Positions 39,478 to 53,169 of a stretch of DNA of 64,000 bases are shown piece after piece. The notes below the pieces were generated by a model. That model saw nothing but the letters and a program-made list of their open reading frames with translations. It was not told the DNA's origin and did no database searches. The stretch spans positions 4,013,379 to 4,077,378 of the forward strand of contig CM022679.1 of the NCBI GenBank assembly GCA_012295275.1. The letters are read 5' to 3'. A program made the position numbers and the translations under genes. Within the stretch, counting starts at the first letter, position 1. Every line of letters starts with the position of its first letter. The DNA is from Chrysomallon squamiferum (lineage: Eukaryota > Mollusca > Gastropoda > Neomphalida > Peltospiridae).

Positions 39478-39480
<3 letters not shown>
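37633..39480. other. GPCR 3' flank and AT-rich spacer
   Basis: A local duplication of ATTATTAGTATTAAA at about 37707 and 37731, then (AAAT)n. Poly(A) signal candidates are at 37639 and 38123. A 64-codon plus-strand frame at 38477-38671 contains KCCVCC and IADIC between basic stretches, but has no secretion signal and is not called. Confidence 0.45.

Positions 39481-39481
<1 letters not shown>

Positions 39482-39540
<59 letters not shown>
39482..39540. repeat. (TA)n microsatellite
   Basis: About 59 bp of perfect TA. Confidence 0.97.
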
Positions 39541-39542
<2 letters not shown>

Positions 39543-40299
39543 CGCCAGAAATTTAAAAAAAAAAAGAGTTAATAATAATAACAAAAAACTCTAACAACTA
39601 CTAGTAATAAAAACCAAGATCAAATGAAAACAAAACAACAGCAATAACGAAAATTAAACTTTGATACATTCTTTCGTTTCGATTTTTCATATTTATAATA
39701 ATTATTCTTCAGTGACTAATCATTCGCCCACAAACACGACTGCTTTTAAATACCTCAGTCTTTTTTTAGTTATTTCTTTTTCTTTTTCCTTTTTGGACAT
39801 AAACAAACTGAAAACTGAAGCCTACCTTTGAAGGAAGAAATGTATAAAAAAAAAAAAAAAAGGATTTACACCAAAACCTGTTTCTACTCCTTCGACTAAA
39901 GATAACAAACTTACATCACAAAAATAAAAGGAACAGGATAGCCTGTTTACAAAACACTTAGTCAAAATGGAAGCAAAACCAGACATTTTGCTAGATATGA
40001 CCACCATTAATGGATACACATTGTTCAAATATTTATTAATTGGGAATGAATGTTTAACTAAATGGATTTCATGTCACTTAGAGTGTAAAGTAAAAACAGT
40101 TTTGTCATCACAAAGATTGGATGTTTTAAGTGCTTCTCAAATATCCTAAAACTCTAAATCACTGATACTTGTTTCTGTTTTTGTGTCATTTCACTAATGG
40201 AAAATAACTGTTTTGTGTGTTATTGAAAGAGAAATAAAAATAATAATACTAAATTAAACACGTAAATAAGACACAAACAATTTTTAAAGAAAACAACAA

Positions 40300-40373
40300 A
40301 AAATAAAAATAAAATAAATAAAAATAAAAATAAAAAATAAATAATAATAATAATGATAAAATCATAAGAAAAA

Positions 40374-40434
<61 letters not shown>

Positions 40435-40465
40435 TAGTAATTAAAGAAAAAAAAAAAAAAAAAAA
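40300..40465. repeat. (AAAAT)n and (AAT)n
   Basis: AAAAT units, then (AAT)n at about 40370-40433, then a run of about 20 A. Confidence 0.93.
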
Positions 40466-40799
40466 TCAATAATAGTAATTGAAAGAAAACAACAAAAAAA
40501 ATAAATAAACAACAAATAAAGAAGAAAATAATTTATTTTTGGCCAACTAATCAAACTTAATTAGATCTACATGCTGAAATTATTTAAAATAAAACATGTT
40601 AACACACTTCATTCAGTCAACTGTTTTCTGTGACTGTGTAATCATATTTATTATGTATGTTAAATGTATGTGGAAGACATTGTTATTTCACAATCTGAAT
40701 ATATTTTTAATGAGCAGTTTTGTTCATGATGTGTGTAGTTAAGAACCATACAAATAATGTGAGATGAAACCTGTACTAGTCAGGAAAGACAGCTCATGC

Positions 40800-40935
40800 T
40801 AATGAATCAGTTGAAGGGCCTTGCCGAGGATTGGAAACAGATAAGTTAACACATTGAGAAGAATTGATTCTACAGCCTTTAACACCTAAAGCTTGTACTC
40901 CAACCACTGTTATAGGGTAATGAATGCAACAGAAC
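40800..40935 (-). mobile_element. Possible tRNA-derived SINE fragment
   Basis: On the minus strand GTGGTTGGAGTACAAGCTTT (A-box-like) is followed about 15 bp later by GTAGAATCAATTC (B-box-like), then a non-tRNA body to about 40800. No tail or target duplication is recognised. Confidence 0.35.
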
Positions 40936-41039
40936 CAATGTGATAAAAAGATGAAGACGCACACACACAAACACGTAGATAAACAGATATATGGACAAAA
41001 AAAAAAGAAGAAAAAAAACAACACCTCACAACTTGAAAC

Positions 41040-41397
41040 ACGTTTTTCATTTTTATTTACAGTCTCTTTAACAGATTGTGAAAAATTTACATACGTTAAG
41101 ATATAAGTTACTAAAACTGTACAAAAATAAATATAATATTCTAAGTGGACGGATGGTACAGATAAAATACACCAACATATGACAACAGTTCAAAATACAA
41201 TCATTCCAATAATGTGTTGAAAATCTTATTTTAATTTTTTAAATTATATCTGTAGTGATCAACAAAACAGTTTTATTTGAGATACAAACATTCTAATAAT
41301 GTGTTCAAGAAGTAAAAAAATAAAAAAAAATTCTTACATTACTATACTTTTTGGTAATAACAAAGACATAAAGTTGAACAGTAAATTATTATCAGTA

Positions 41398-41428
<31 letters not shown>

Positions 41429-42465
41429 TGTAGTTATGTATATATTATGACAATATGTCTGTTTAAGTACACTACAAATGATAATTTATGACAGTTTGCT
41501 CTATTTTTTATTCTTGTGTGTTTGGTATTTTGTATTTTGTTATTTAGTTTTGGAAAACAAGTAAGAAGTATTATTTACTGTTTTCTGTCATAACCATAAA
41601 CATATCTGATAATGAAGAAATTTTATAATAAATATATAAAAAAACCACTAAATAATTTTAATCACATAACAGTATTTTAAAAATAATTTATTAATGTACT
41701 TAACTATAATTTCAGGACATTCTGGCTTGAATTTAAAATACAGATATAATATCTTTAACCATACAAGTAATATATAAAATAGTAAGAATTAATAAAGTTG
41801 GTGGATTTTGATTTGTACATACATTTGATTCTTAGTAATTATTTTTTGTTCACTTTTTAAAGACTAAACTAAAGTAGTGAAGATTGATGTTTGACTTAGA
41901 AACATTAAAGTTTAACATTAAAAAGAAAACGTACATCTAGGTTTGAGTTTTTGAATGTTGATTAACAAAGAATGTAATGAAGAACTAAAAATCAAAACTC
42001 AAAATTAAATATAACAAAAATAAAAGAAGACCTCCCATGAAAAAAAAAAAAAAAAAAAAAAAATTCCCCCAAAAAACAAATGCTCAAAACTTTAGATATT
42101 AAATACAGACATATGTATGTTAAAGAAATATAAAGAAAGTACAGTCTCAAACCAGGCAGCTACTTAATACAGGCCAGTTAACAATACATTGGATAATGTG
42201 ATCTCTTAATAAAAATAGCTGTTTAATGCAGGCATGTGCTTGAGAAAGTGTCTGATGTAGAAATATACACTGTCATGACATACGAGTTCATTTACATTTG
42301 GAATGTTGACGAATAGGTTTTGTTGTTATCTTCTTTTTTTTAATCCTTTTTTAAATTTCTTGTATGTAATTTTCTATTCTAAAAAAAAAATTTGTATTAA
42401 CTTTAGAGTAGAAATGGTTCAAGGCATTTCCACTGGACAGTTTTACTATACTGAATTTTCTGTTT
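41040..42465 (-). other. Probable IFT56 3'UTR and downstream flank
   Basis: AT-rich sequence after the IFT56 stop codon. Minus-strand AATAAA hexamers lie at 41687-41692, 41272-41277 and 41052-41057. The true cleavage site cannot be chosen from sequence. It includes (TA)n at about 41397-41418 and a run of about 22 A at about 42041-42062. Confidence 0.4.
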
Positions 42466-45456
42466 TCAAGGCACAGGCACAAGGTTTTCTTTAGCCCACT
42501 TCTTCATGGTGCGGATGATGTACTCAACCTGGGGGTTGCTGGTGTTTCTCAACATGTTGATTACCTCTCTCAGGTACTCCCTGAAACAAACAAAAAAAAA
42601 ACTTATTACAACTCATGTTGTTCCTTGTCATTATCAATATTCTTATTTTTGTTATATTTATTTAATTTCATACCATTAAATTTTGTGTATTTAACAAAGT
42701 AATTAAGCAGTGAATTCCAATTTTATTGAAAAAATATTTAAGGCAAAAATTAATTCTTTTAATTACATGCTATATACTGTTTTGGATTTTTTTTTTTTTT
42801 AGGTAACAAAATTTGGAAATATATTTTATTATTACATTATTTTAGTAATAGACTGATTTTGCTATTACTGTTTTAATGAAACACTATTCTTATTACTATT
42901 ATAATTAATATTACTAAAATTCTGGTAACATATCTGGAACTGAAAGAGTTTTCTAATTTGACTGCTGGTATAAAAAATTGAAACTTGATTTACTTCAGAC
43001 TGCTAGGAACATATAAAGATATGTTATTTAGTTCAGACCTTTGTTCCTGGCCGGCAATAATAAGCTGGAAAACACCCACACACGCCCCACGTTTCCCCTC
43101 CCAGTATTCAGGGTTGGGGTCCAGACGCTCCAGAACATCAAAGGCTTTGGCAGCATAATAAAACTGTCCCATCTAAATATACAAAAATATTTTATATACA
43201 ACATAATAAAACTGTCCCATCTAAATATACAAAAATAATTTTATATACAGCATAATAAAACTGTCCCATCTAAATAGATACAAAAATATTTTATATACAA
43301 CATAATAAAACTGTCCCATCTAAATATATATAAAAATAAATATAAAAACAACTTTATACACAGCATAATAAAACTGTTCCATCTAAAATATATACAAAAA
43401 TAATCTGATATACAGCATAACAGAATTATCCCATCTAAAATATATAAAAATAATTTTAAATACAACATAATAGAAATTTCCTACTAAAATATATTTAAAA
43501 ATAATTTTATAAATACCATATTAAACATCATAACAGAACTGTCCCAAAGGAAATAGATTTTAAAGTAATTTAACAGAATATTGATGAAACAAGACTTAAA
43601 TAAAATGTATTAAAACCATAATTGAAAGAGAGAATTAATGAATTATTTGAATGTATTAATATATTTTTGATATAAATTCAATTAAAAAAAAAAAAAAAAA
43701 AAAAAAATGCAAAGAGATAATAAGTAATAAATAAAAAGTAAAACCAGAGCCAGGTATAGATTTTTTTAAACCTAGTGTTTAGTATTTTCTACCTTGTAGC
43801 AGTCATTAGCTATGAGCTGTAACAGACTGAATGACTCAGCTGAAGTTTCCATCTTCAAGTACAGTTCCCAGGCCAGACGTGATTTTCTGTTCATGATGTC
43901 TGAAAATATTTATAAACATAAAACTTTGTAAAAACTTTAAAACTATGTTGACTCTGACACTACCAAATTATTATTTCTATAGGCATAAATGTGCACACAC
44001 ATATACACACACAGAAAAAAAAAAAAAAAAAAAAATAATAATAAAAAAAAAAAAAAAAAAAAAAAGACAAATAAATAAAACACATATTAATTACAAATCT
44101 AAAAAAAAAAAAAAAAAACCTCAAACATTTAATGATATTAAAACACTCACAACTTTTAATGTATTAATTTATATTAACATATATACAGACAACACATCAA
44201 CAGAACTGAAAACAGTTTCCTAAATTATGACAAATATAATATAACCAATATTCCATATAGGAATATACAATAAAACCCAAAGATAGGAATACATACTGAC
44301 AGATACGTACACATATGCACACACACATAATAATAGTAAATCAATATAAAAAATCCTAAACCTAGCTGAAAATCTATTTCATAATTACAGTTTTTTTTAA
44401 AAATAACTATTGTTAGGAAATTATTGTAAAGCTAATCATTTATCATATTCCTACTAAAATTTTTTGATTTTTATAAAAAAAAGATAAGAAATTAATCCAA
44501 GCTGTCAATAAATTTATATCTATGAGTCATGTGAATATTTTATGCCACTCAGCAGGAATGTTATTAAAGGAACTGTATTAGGTTGCATGTTTTTGTTACA
44601 GTGTAATTTTAAACTGGTTAATTATTAGCAGTGTGAACTGTTAGTGTACTTACAACATCGAGCCAGCCAGCTGAGAAAAGTGTAGTCTGACTTAATCTTG
44701 TCACTCTGAACCAGCAGGGCAACCTGGGAAAACATTTCAAACATTTTTATCTAACATCAGTCTTACTCTTTGTCTGTCTGTGTATCTTTCTGTCACTTCC
44801 ATTCAGTGATTCATTCTAACCATTTCTGTTACTACTTCTTTATTCCTTTCTCTTCATTTTTCATTTTCTTACTTATTTTTTCAAATTATCAATTTGTGAT
44901 CTGTTATTCTCAGTATACTAGATGGAACAAACTTTATTATGGATTGTGTAGTACTGAATATCAATTTATTAAAATAGCACAAATATGCTCAGTCTTATAT
45001 GACTTAGTACCATTGCCTATGTTATCATGATTTGTGTATTTCACATCTAAATGGAAAACTTTAAACAGCAAAAGAAATATATGTGTTATAGGCAAAAATA
45101 AATGTCTTACATGGTTCATTTTTTAATTTAATTTAACGTTGTCCAGATAATGATAATAAATACACAACATATTTATCAGTCCTATAATCTCTTTTATCCT
45201 CTCATCTACAACTTCATTAACAAACAGCTTTATTCATTCATCCTTCTACCCATTAACAGTTTATAAAAAACAAACACATACCTCCTCAGCTTCTTTGAAG
45301 TTACCCACAGCTGCTTTGGCTTGCATGTAGTTGAAATTAAACAGATCATCATTGTAGAAGTAACTCTGAAATTCATTAAACTCAAATTACTCTTTTTTTA
45401 TTTTACAAGATTTACAAATAATTGTTGAAGTCAATACACAAAAAACACAAAAAGGA

Positions 45457-45497
<41 letters not shown>

Positions 45498-47674
45498 CAC
45501 ACACTATTATCTAATCCATTAACCTTTATAGAGTTGAGATAAATGAGGACATCTTCAAACTGTTTCAACAGAAAGAAACATGATGACATACACTGTCTTC
45601 CAGGAATTGTGTCTGGAAGATAAAGAAAATATAACAATACTAATGATAAAACATTTAATAACACCAACAAAACAACAATGGCAACAATGATAATAATAAT
45701 AACAGTATAAAAAAAACCTTAATATTACTAATAACAAAATCCAATCTGAGTTGTTTGCATAAACTTCCTATGGTTAATTAATATTACTTCATATATATGC
45801 AGTCTAAATAAATATCCCTATAATCTGATACATATTTTGTACACTTCCAAGTTAATCTGTTTTATTCTTTGTTCAGGCCAATGTTTATCTAGATAAAATC
45901 AATAAACTGCAACAATGTCTATCAGGTTTTTAATCTTTGTGCCAGCATGAGAAAACAAGAATATGAGGAAAATTATAATCATTAATGAATACTTGAAGAA
46001 AAGTAGGTAAATACTGTTCTTAAAAGGTATAGAATTATTCTTTTAGGATTTAAATTAAAACAGACAATTCTCATTTTTTTATAATCAGATGCTACATAAT
46101 AACCAAATAACTCCCATGAAAATTACATACTGTTACATAACCCTCTGCCAAAACCAATCACACTGATAACAAAAAATAATAAAAATAAGACAATTTTTTG
46201 TGTACTATCATACCAAGAATTAAAAACCAAATGAAATTATCAATACCTCTGATGAACTGATCAATTTAACTGTGACACAATTTGAAAACAAAAATACAAT
46301 ATTCTGTGCAAACTCATAAATAAATTTATGACAAAAACATTTTATTAAATGTAGATAACTGTGGCATAAAAATAAAAGAAAGAAACACACTTAAAAAAAA
46401 AAAAAAAAATAAAAAAAACTTACCACATTCACTGGCTGATCCACCAACAAGTTGAAAGTACTGCTGAGCAATTTTCAAATGTTCTCTCTGAAAAAGAAAA
46501 AATGTTAAGAGTTATTACTTAATAAACTGTGTATACAAAATATTTAAATTATCATTCACATATGTCAATTATTATTAAAAGTATTCCAAAGTCACATTCA
46601 CATTACTGATTATTAACCATCATTGTAACAATCAAAATATGGAAATTCCCTTTAAAATCACCTCTCATATATTTAAAAATAAAAACATTCCTCAGATAGT
46701 TATATTTCATTTAACTCCATTTTTGTCTAAATTCCATAAACTTGAAACTGTTTGTCAGATTCTGTCTTATGTTTAAACTTACTGAGCCTTGCTCCTGGCC
46801 TATGGCAGCATTAACCACACCCTTCAGAATGTACTCTTGTGGAGTAGTTGGCTCCAGGTCCTTTATTAAGTTGTATGCCTCTGATACATCATCTAGGTAA
46901 AAAATATGTTATATAAAATATCAATCCATGAATTATAAAATATAAAACAAAATTTAATAAATTAGTGATGTAAGTACAAAAAGATATAAAATAACCGTAT
47001 CCAAAATTTGTAAAGTGTCTAGATGAATGCATACTTTTAGTTATAGGGTCCACAGTGCAAAGTGTAAAAGACTCTCATAAAATATAGCTATGAGAATATT
47101 TATTAATATCAATAAGTCATAAATTGACACATACCTTTACTTCAGTTCAAGCAATTTAAATAGTATTTCACAATCTTATTCTGATGATAACATATCTCTT
47201 ATATTATTATAATGATAATTATTATAAAATGCAGAAAAAAATTAATTACAAAAACTAGTGTGACTAATCAATTTGATAACTGAGAAATGTTCAATGTAAA
47301 AGTATCAATTCATTCATTGTTTTTCAGTCTCTGTTCTTATTTTCTATCTGTCTTTTCTGCCTTCTCTTTTTTTTGATTATTAAAATGTTTCAGCTCTATC
47401 TACTGTTTGCTTGATTCACAGATTTCTCACATTCACTTCCTACTTACCTTGTTTCAGATAGTATATAACAAGATTTAGACGAGCTTCTGGTATAACATCT
47501 ATCAGTGGTGGGAGAACCTGGAGAGCTCCTTCTCCCCCTCGGAACACAACCTGTTATCACAATAACAATAACAATAATAATAGTAATAATAATAACAATA
47601 ATAATAATCATAACAATAACATAACAAAAATAACAATAATAATAATAATAGTAATAATAATAATAATAATAGTA

Positions 47675-47726
<52 letters not shown>

Positions 47727-48700
47727 TTATTAACCATATTAAAATATTAACAACATGGTATTTATTCATCAAAGAGAAAGTGTACTGCAGTATTAAGATA
47801 ATATGACTGATGTTAACTTACCATGTTATGTTTTATAAGATCTCGTGCAAATGTGAATGATGGAGATGACATTTCCTGAAGTGCTTTCAACTCAGCCTGT
47901 AAAAATACAAATAACAATATATTATTAAATAGTTTTTTTAAAAATTAAAAAAATGACTGGAATTAAAATTTAAACACAACCTAGTTTTCTCTTGCTAATC
48001 TTCAAAAAATAAATAGAAAATGTTGTTTTTAAAAATATTGTAAAATATTATTTTTTTTTTATACATTTATTTATTTTTTGTTAAAAGTTCAAAAAAAAAA
48101 AACAGATATAAATAAAATATAAAATTTCAATCATACATTTTATTTCAAATTAAAACCTCTATGGCTAAAATAAAGCATAGAGGTAGTGCAGTCACCTAAT
48201 ATGTGGTTGATTCAAGATCAACTGATGTTGAAGACTCACTAAGATAATTTAATACCAAGCTAAACTCTGAGAGACATAATTCCACACAGATTAGTTATGT
48301 GCATGGTGTCAGATAAATTTCCATTATTACCTCTGCAGCTTTTCCATTGTAAAGTCTAAAGTGATTGCAAGCCTTTAAGTTGAGAGCAATTGCACTGTCA
48401 GGATACTGCTGTAGATAAACTGCCAACACCTCCTGTAAGAAAAATACATTAAAATAAAATAAATTGTTAAATTATTCTTAGACTGTTAATCTGATGACAA
48501 ATAAAAAAACTCTGGAATCCCACATTACAGAAATTGTAAATTTAAGAAATGAACATTTCATAAGTCAATCAACAGCAGCAGAATTATGAGTGTAGTATAT
48601 TCAGAATTAAGTTAAGCATCACAAATACATGCCTTTATGGTATTGTATGTATAATATGATGCTTTCCAATGCAATTTTGTGTGCATGTGTGTGTGTGTCT

Positions 48701-48744
<44 letters not shown>

Positions 48745-51740
48745 ATGTATGACACATATTTGTGATATCATACATTTTATATCAAAAAGTACTTATGATG
48801 TAATACTTTCAATAATTAATTTTTAATTTTACCTGAGACACATCATAGTAATCCAGTTTGTAATAACACAGTGCAACATAAACATTGAGAGCCAGAAAAT
48901 CCCTGAAATAACAAAGTTCAAATATGTTTCAATGTCAAATTTTAATATTAACAGTTCTTTGGGATCAGTTTTAGTATATTATTTCTTTTTGATTTTTGTA
49001 ATGAATAGTAACACTGAATATTCATATTCCCATAAAACAAAAACCTCCACCGCCCCCTTCAAAACATACTTCAATAGAAGTTCCAGTAGATATACAATAA
49101 ATACAGATAATTATGTGTTTTGTTGCCTGAGAAATAACAAATCTACAAACAAATTTATGTCAACTATCTGAAATATATTAACTCTATATATATCAAACAC
49201 CTATGTTATTTCATCAGTTATCTCCCTTCGACTGTTCAAGAATTTTATTTAAATGCAACAAAAATTTCAGTAATTACTGCTGCAGATATTATTGAATATT
49301 ATCCTTTTTATACACAAATCAGTCAAATGAAAAATAAACTTTATTAACATGTCCAATTATCATTTGTTCTAACATATTTATATAAAAAAAAAATAAAAAA
49401 TAGCTCAATCAGTAAACATCTTCCATATCCAAAAGAATACTCAAAGTATCTTGAATTAAAGATTAAAGTGTCCTAAAACATCTCTACAAAATAACACACA
49501 TTTTCAATATATAAATGACATAAAAGAATATAAAACAGAAATAAAAATAAAATAAAAAATAAAAACACAATCCTAATATTTCTTCTTTTATATAAAAATA
49601 TATATAAACAAAACAAAAATATACTAATGATGTTAAAATATACGTAAAGAAATGTACCTATTATCAAGCAGAATTCTCTTGTATATGTCAATGGCCTCCT
49701 GATAGTGACTGCGGAGGTAGTGAATGGATGCTAGTGACAGCTGATCCTCAAACACATCCTGCAGGTTCTGGTGATATGACATCAGTCGATGTTCGTCATT
49801 GAATTTGTGAGAAAGATGAAACTCCAGTCGGTTCACCAGGCGACTTTTTGGAGCTAAAGTAAATAAAAAGTTCAATAATGCAGTATAAAAACCTAAAACA
49901 AATATCAATAAAAACTAAGAATTATTTAACGATACCACCTGAAAATATTGATTAACATTCTGTAATAGTTTGTTGGAATATCAAGCATAATTCTGAAAAA
50001 AATGCTTCTGAAAAAATTGAATTGTTTACATTTTCCTAGTAACAAGGTATCTTTTATATTTTTTTTTTCTCAGTTTCTGTGCAAACATGTTTGAATAATT
50101 GATGGTTTAATGTCACTTCAGTGAATTATTAGATACACAAGAAAGTATTAATAATATGAACCACCAAAGCTTCTTTTTCCATTCTGATGAAAACACTTTT
50201 CAGCATGTAAACACTGATTAAAAAAGACAGATTTCTATCATTCTGTATTAAAACTGTTTAAGTTAAATGACCTCTAACCTCTCTGGGCTGCTTTGTCTGC
50301 TTCATGATACATCCCCAGTAAAAAGTAGCAACAAGCCAGAAAAGCCCAGACATCAGGATGACAACCATCTTTCTTTGTCATTCTTTCATATTCCTTTAAA
50401 AATAATCTTAATATTAAAAATGCTGCTTGTAAGTGTGTATAAGAAACATTAAAATAATTTTAGATAAACAAATTAAAAATTAAAAAAAAAAAAAAAAAAA
50501 AAAATTAGAAAACAAAAAAAAAAAAAAGATAAAACCTGAAAATAAAAATTAAAGAATTAAAAATTAATAATAAAATAAAACAACACTGCTAAGTAAAATC
50601 TTGGATTAACTAAATATTTACAAAGAATTTTTTTTCTTATATCATTAGTCAAGATACAAAACAACAGTTATTCCCCCTAGACCATGTATAACATTCATAA
50701 TTGGGAAATGCAAAAAAAATGATAACCTATATAATGTAACAAGATTGTTAGTTTTTGCTGTACTGTTGCTTTTATACATACAGTAATACATTCAGAAGTA
50801 GTATTTCTGAAATATCCCAAAATATGTAATATTTATTGATCCTTTCAAGGTAATGAATGTGTGAATGAATTCAATTATATATTACATCCATTGCTCTCTT
50901 GTAGTCTCCAAGATGAAAAGCACAGTAAGCTATCCACATGTTTGTTTCTTCATTACCCTTGCCGCTGTTACGACTGAACTGAAAAGAGAGAAAAACAAAT
51001 AATTTACTTTCAAAAAAAAAAAAAAAAAAAAAAGAAAATGATTTTTATTCTGAACAAAACTGAAAAATAAACATATTCTTATTTTTGAAACAAGTTTTAA
51101 ATCATGCTACAGTTAAATTTAATTAAAATTTATTAATCCCTGTTTACCAAGAAATTAGTTTGTAGGAATTGATGAAAAGAAATAATAAAGATACTAATCA
51201 TTTAAATTAAAAATAAAAAAAAAAAAAAAAAAAAGAAAGAAACTATAAAGGAAAATAACAAATAATAATGTAAATAAACACAAAATGAAGAAAAAATAAA
51301 AAGGAAAAGAAAGATAAGCACGGACTGATACAATAAATAAATACTATTGAAAAACAAATAATAAACACAAATTGATGGAAAAGTAAAAGAAAGGCAAGCA
51401 AAATCCAATATAATAAAATTACCTCCAACAGCGTTATTGCACCAGTGTAATCTCTGGCATCAAGAAAGTCATCCAACTTTGGAACTTTCTTCTTCTTCAT
51501 TGGTTCCTTACCAGGTGTTGTTGCGCCAGGCCCTACTGCCGGCTTTAATCTTGAGAGCATCTATAAAAACAATTATAAAAAATGATAAGAACCATTAGAA
51601 TAAAGTTTTAATTTTTACCTTGAATATTGATGTAGCACTTAACTGGGTCATAAAATATATCAACAACAACGTCCATACAAAAAAAAAGTAGAAAGTAATA
51701 TAAAAAATATCAAATAATAATAATAATAATAATAATAAAA

Positions 51741-51771
<31 letters not shown>

Positions 51772-52173
51772 TGTCAGTTGTCTGTAGCATACAAAATGAA
51801 TTTGTGTACTAATTTAGCTTGTCGTATATAAATGATTTAATATAATCATACAATTTAATTTTTACAAAATTACATATACATGTATGTAGAAAAAATGGAA
51901 TGTGATAAAATTAAACTGAAAATAAGTCTGTCATCTTTTGTTTTTCATATGATTCTGTGAATGTTCAATGAATAGTTGATACTACTACAACTAGTCACTT
52001 CATATAAAATATAGCTGTCAGTAAAATGTTTACAGTCAGATTACATATTTATATTATAATCATTAAACTGGTGCAACACGATATTAGGTAGCACACGGAA
52101 ATCAAACAAAACTGTATACAAAAACAAAAACCTCAATATTGACAGCTACAAGTACCATTATTACACTTACCAT
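42466..52173 (-). CDS. IFT56: Intraflagellar transport protein 56 (TTC26/DYF-13), 17 exons
   Basis: TPR-repeat subunit of the IFT-B complex that moves cargo, notably motility proteins, along ciliary microtubules. Coding exons, 5' to 3' on the minus strand: 52173-52171, 51560-51423, 50978-50886, 50393-50279, 49853-49658, 48902-48833, 48432-48331, 47896-47822, 47550-47448, 46892-46783, 46487-46424, 45612-45524, 45365-45282, 44723-44654, 43899-43793, 43172-43039, 42580-42466. All introns are GT-AG and phases join without a break, giving 555 residues and TGA; the human protein is 554. Hallmarks: [98 protein letters not shown]. Exon 1 contributes only the start ATG, directly before GTAAGT, matching the MMLSR start of vertebrate orthologues; a start at the second ATG would differ by one residue. 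No frameshift or missing segment is seen. Confidence 0.97.
43173..43550 (-). repeat. About 50-bp tandem array derived from IFT56 exon 16 edge
   Basis: Within intron 15. On the plus strand the unit reads CATAATAAAACTGTCCCATC followed by TAAATATACAAAAAT and a TTTATATA-type end. The first unit is the genuine intron/exon-16 boundary (43150-43199). About seven further units follow, increasingly diverged. On the gene strand five copies keep an AG directly before ATGGGACAG or a close variant, so each is a potential 3' splice site. Confidence 0.9.
45462..45494. repeat. (AC)n in IFT56 intron 12
   Basis: About 33 bp of perfect AC, about 30 bp from the exon 12 donor. Confidence 0.95.
47561..47725. repeat. 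(AAT)n/(AAC)n in IFT56 intron 8
   Basis: Imperfect AAT array filling most of the 271-bp intron and reaching within about 10 bp of the exon 9 acceptor. Confidence 0.93.
48170..48300 (+). mobile_element. Possible SINE fragment in IFT56 intron 7
   Basis: GGTAGTGCAGTCACCTAA (A-box-like) is followed by GTGGTTGATTCAAGATCAAC (B-box-like) with tRNA-like spacing. It lies on the strand opposite IFT56. Degenerate. Confidence 0.35.
48690..48741. repeat. (GT)n in IFT56 intron 6
   Basis: About 50 bp of TG repeats with a CTTA interruption. Confidence 0.95.
51714..51770. repeat. (AAT)n in IFT56 intron 1
   Basis: AAT repeats with one AAAAA interruption, about 150 bp from the exon 2 acceptor. Confidence 0.95.
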
Positions 52174-52260
52174 CTTGAAAGATCGTTATATTGGTAATTT
52201 CTGTATTGAATCAATTTGTTAAGTTTGTCTTTATGAGTTAATTTGAAATAAAAAAAATTA

Positions 52261-52277
52261 CGGTTGTCACACAACCG
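52261..52277 (-). promoter_or_regulatory. X-box-like palindrome (RFX site) of IFT56
   Basis: CGGTTGTCACACAACCG is a perfect inverted repeat with 7-base arms and a 3-base centre, about 96 bp upstream of the IFT56 start codon. It fits the X-box pattern RYYNYY-N-RRNRAC at all but one position (GTTGTC-A-CACAAC). RFX factors drive IFT genes through such sites, and C. elegans dyf-13, the orthologue of this gene, is a known X-box gene. Binding here is inferred. Confidence 0.6.
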
Positions 52278-52315
52278 ATAAATTTGTTGTGAGTGCTTGC
52301 GGAATGTTTCATCTA

Positions 52316-52325
52316 CGCATGCGCC
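52316..52325. promoter_or_regulatory. NRF1-like promoter site
   Basis: CGCATGCGCC closely matches the NRF1 palindrome GCGCATGCGC. It sits about 145 bp upstream of the IFT56 ATG and 40 bp from the X-box-like site, in a small GC-richer patch that probably marks the core promoter. Confidence 0.45.
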
Positions 52326-52394
52326 GGTAAAGACGTCTGCAAAATATCTTGAGCTGGTTGTTTCCTCCATAATAAACGTCGAATCATTCAACAA

Positions 52395-52704
52395 TTTGTT
52401 AATTTTATTGTTGCTAAATACAGTTATTGCTATAGAACATAAGTTCGTTTAAATTAAAATAAAATTAGATTTTAAATACATTTACTGTTGGCTAAAGATT
52501 TGAACAACGCACTAATGTGAGATTCGAATATATATTTTGTAGATCAATACTAAAAATTATTCGGACATCTATTTTCTTCGTTTTAAAAATATTAACATTA
52601 TTAATTATAAATTATTTGAGATTTTAATATTTTAATCTATAGCCTGAGTATAATTTAAATTTGCGATTTTTTTAAAATTACTTTTTCAAAGATAGCTAAT
52701 TCTT

Positions 52705-52707
<3 letters not shown>
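52395..52707. other. IFT56 upstream flank
   Basis: AT-rich; nothing else is recognised. Confidence 0.4.

Positions 52708-52792
<85 letters not shown>
52708..52792. repeat. (CT)n microsatellite upstream of IFT56
   Basis: About 85 bp of perfect CT, about 535 bp upstream of the start codon. Confidence 0.97.
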
Positions 52793-52795
<3 letters not shown>

Positions 52796-53166
52796 GTTAT
52801 CAAATATGATTACTATTTTCACATAATAATACTTAACCCATTTCTATCAAATCCTACGGAGTTCGTTGGCCATTTGCTTGCTTTTCGTTTTTCGATCGAA
52901 TGAACCCCGTACACAGACTGAATAGTAAGATAATTTCATAAACGACATGTATCTTCCAGATCCAAGCAAGAGATAAAAAACTCAATTTTAGTTATCTGAA
53001 CATTAAGGCGACAAATCCATAAAATGAAATTGGCAAACGCACGAACTCATTTTGGTTTATTTATGACTGGATTTATATATAGTTTAATTACGTAGACATC
53101 TCTATCAGATTAATAAAAGTCAAAATGTCATAGTTAACAAAAATTTGTATGATGTTTCGCTTTAAT

Positions 53167-53169
<3 letters not shown>

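Noticed and set aside
52167-52394. 75-residue minus-strand frame over the IFT56 promoter
   Set aside because: It runs through the X-box-like and NRF1-like sites and is in a different frame from the IFT56 start codon at its 3' end. It is 5' flank or 5'UTR.
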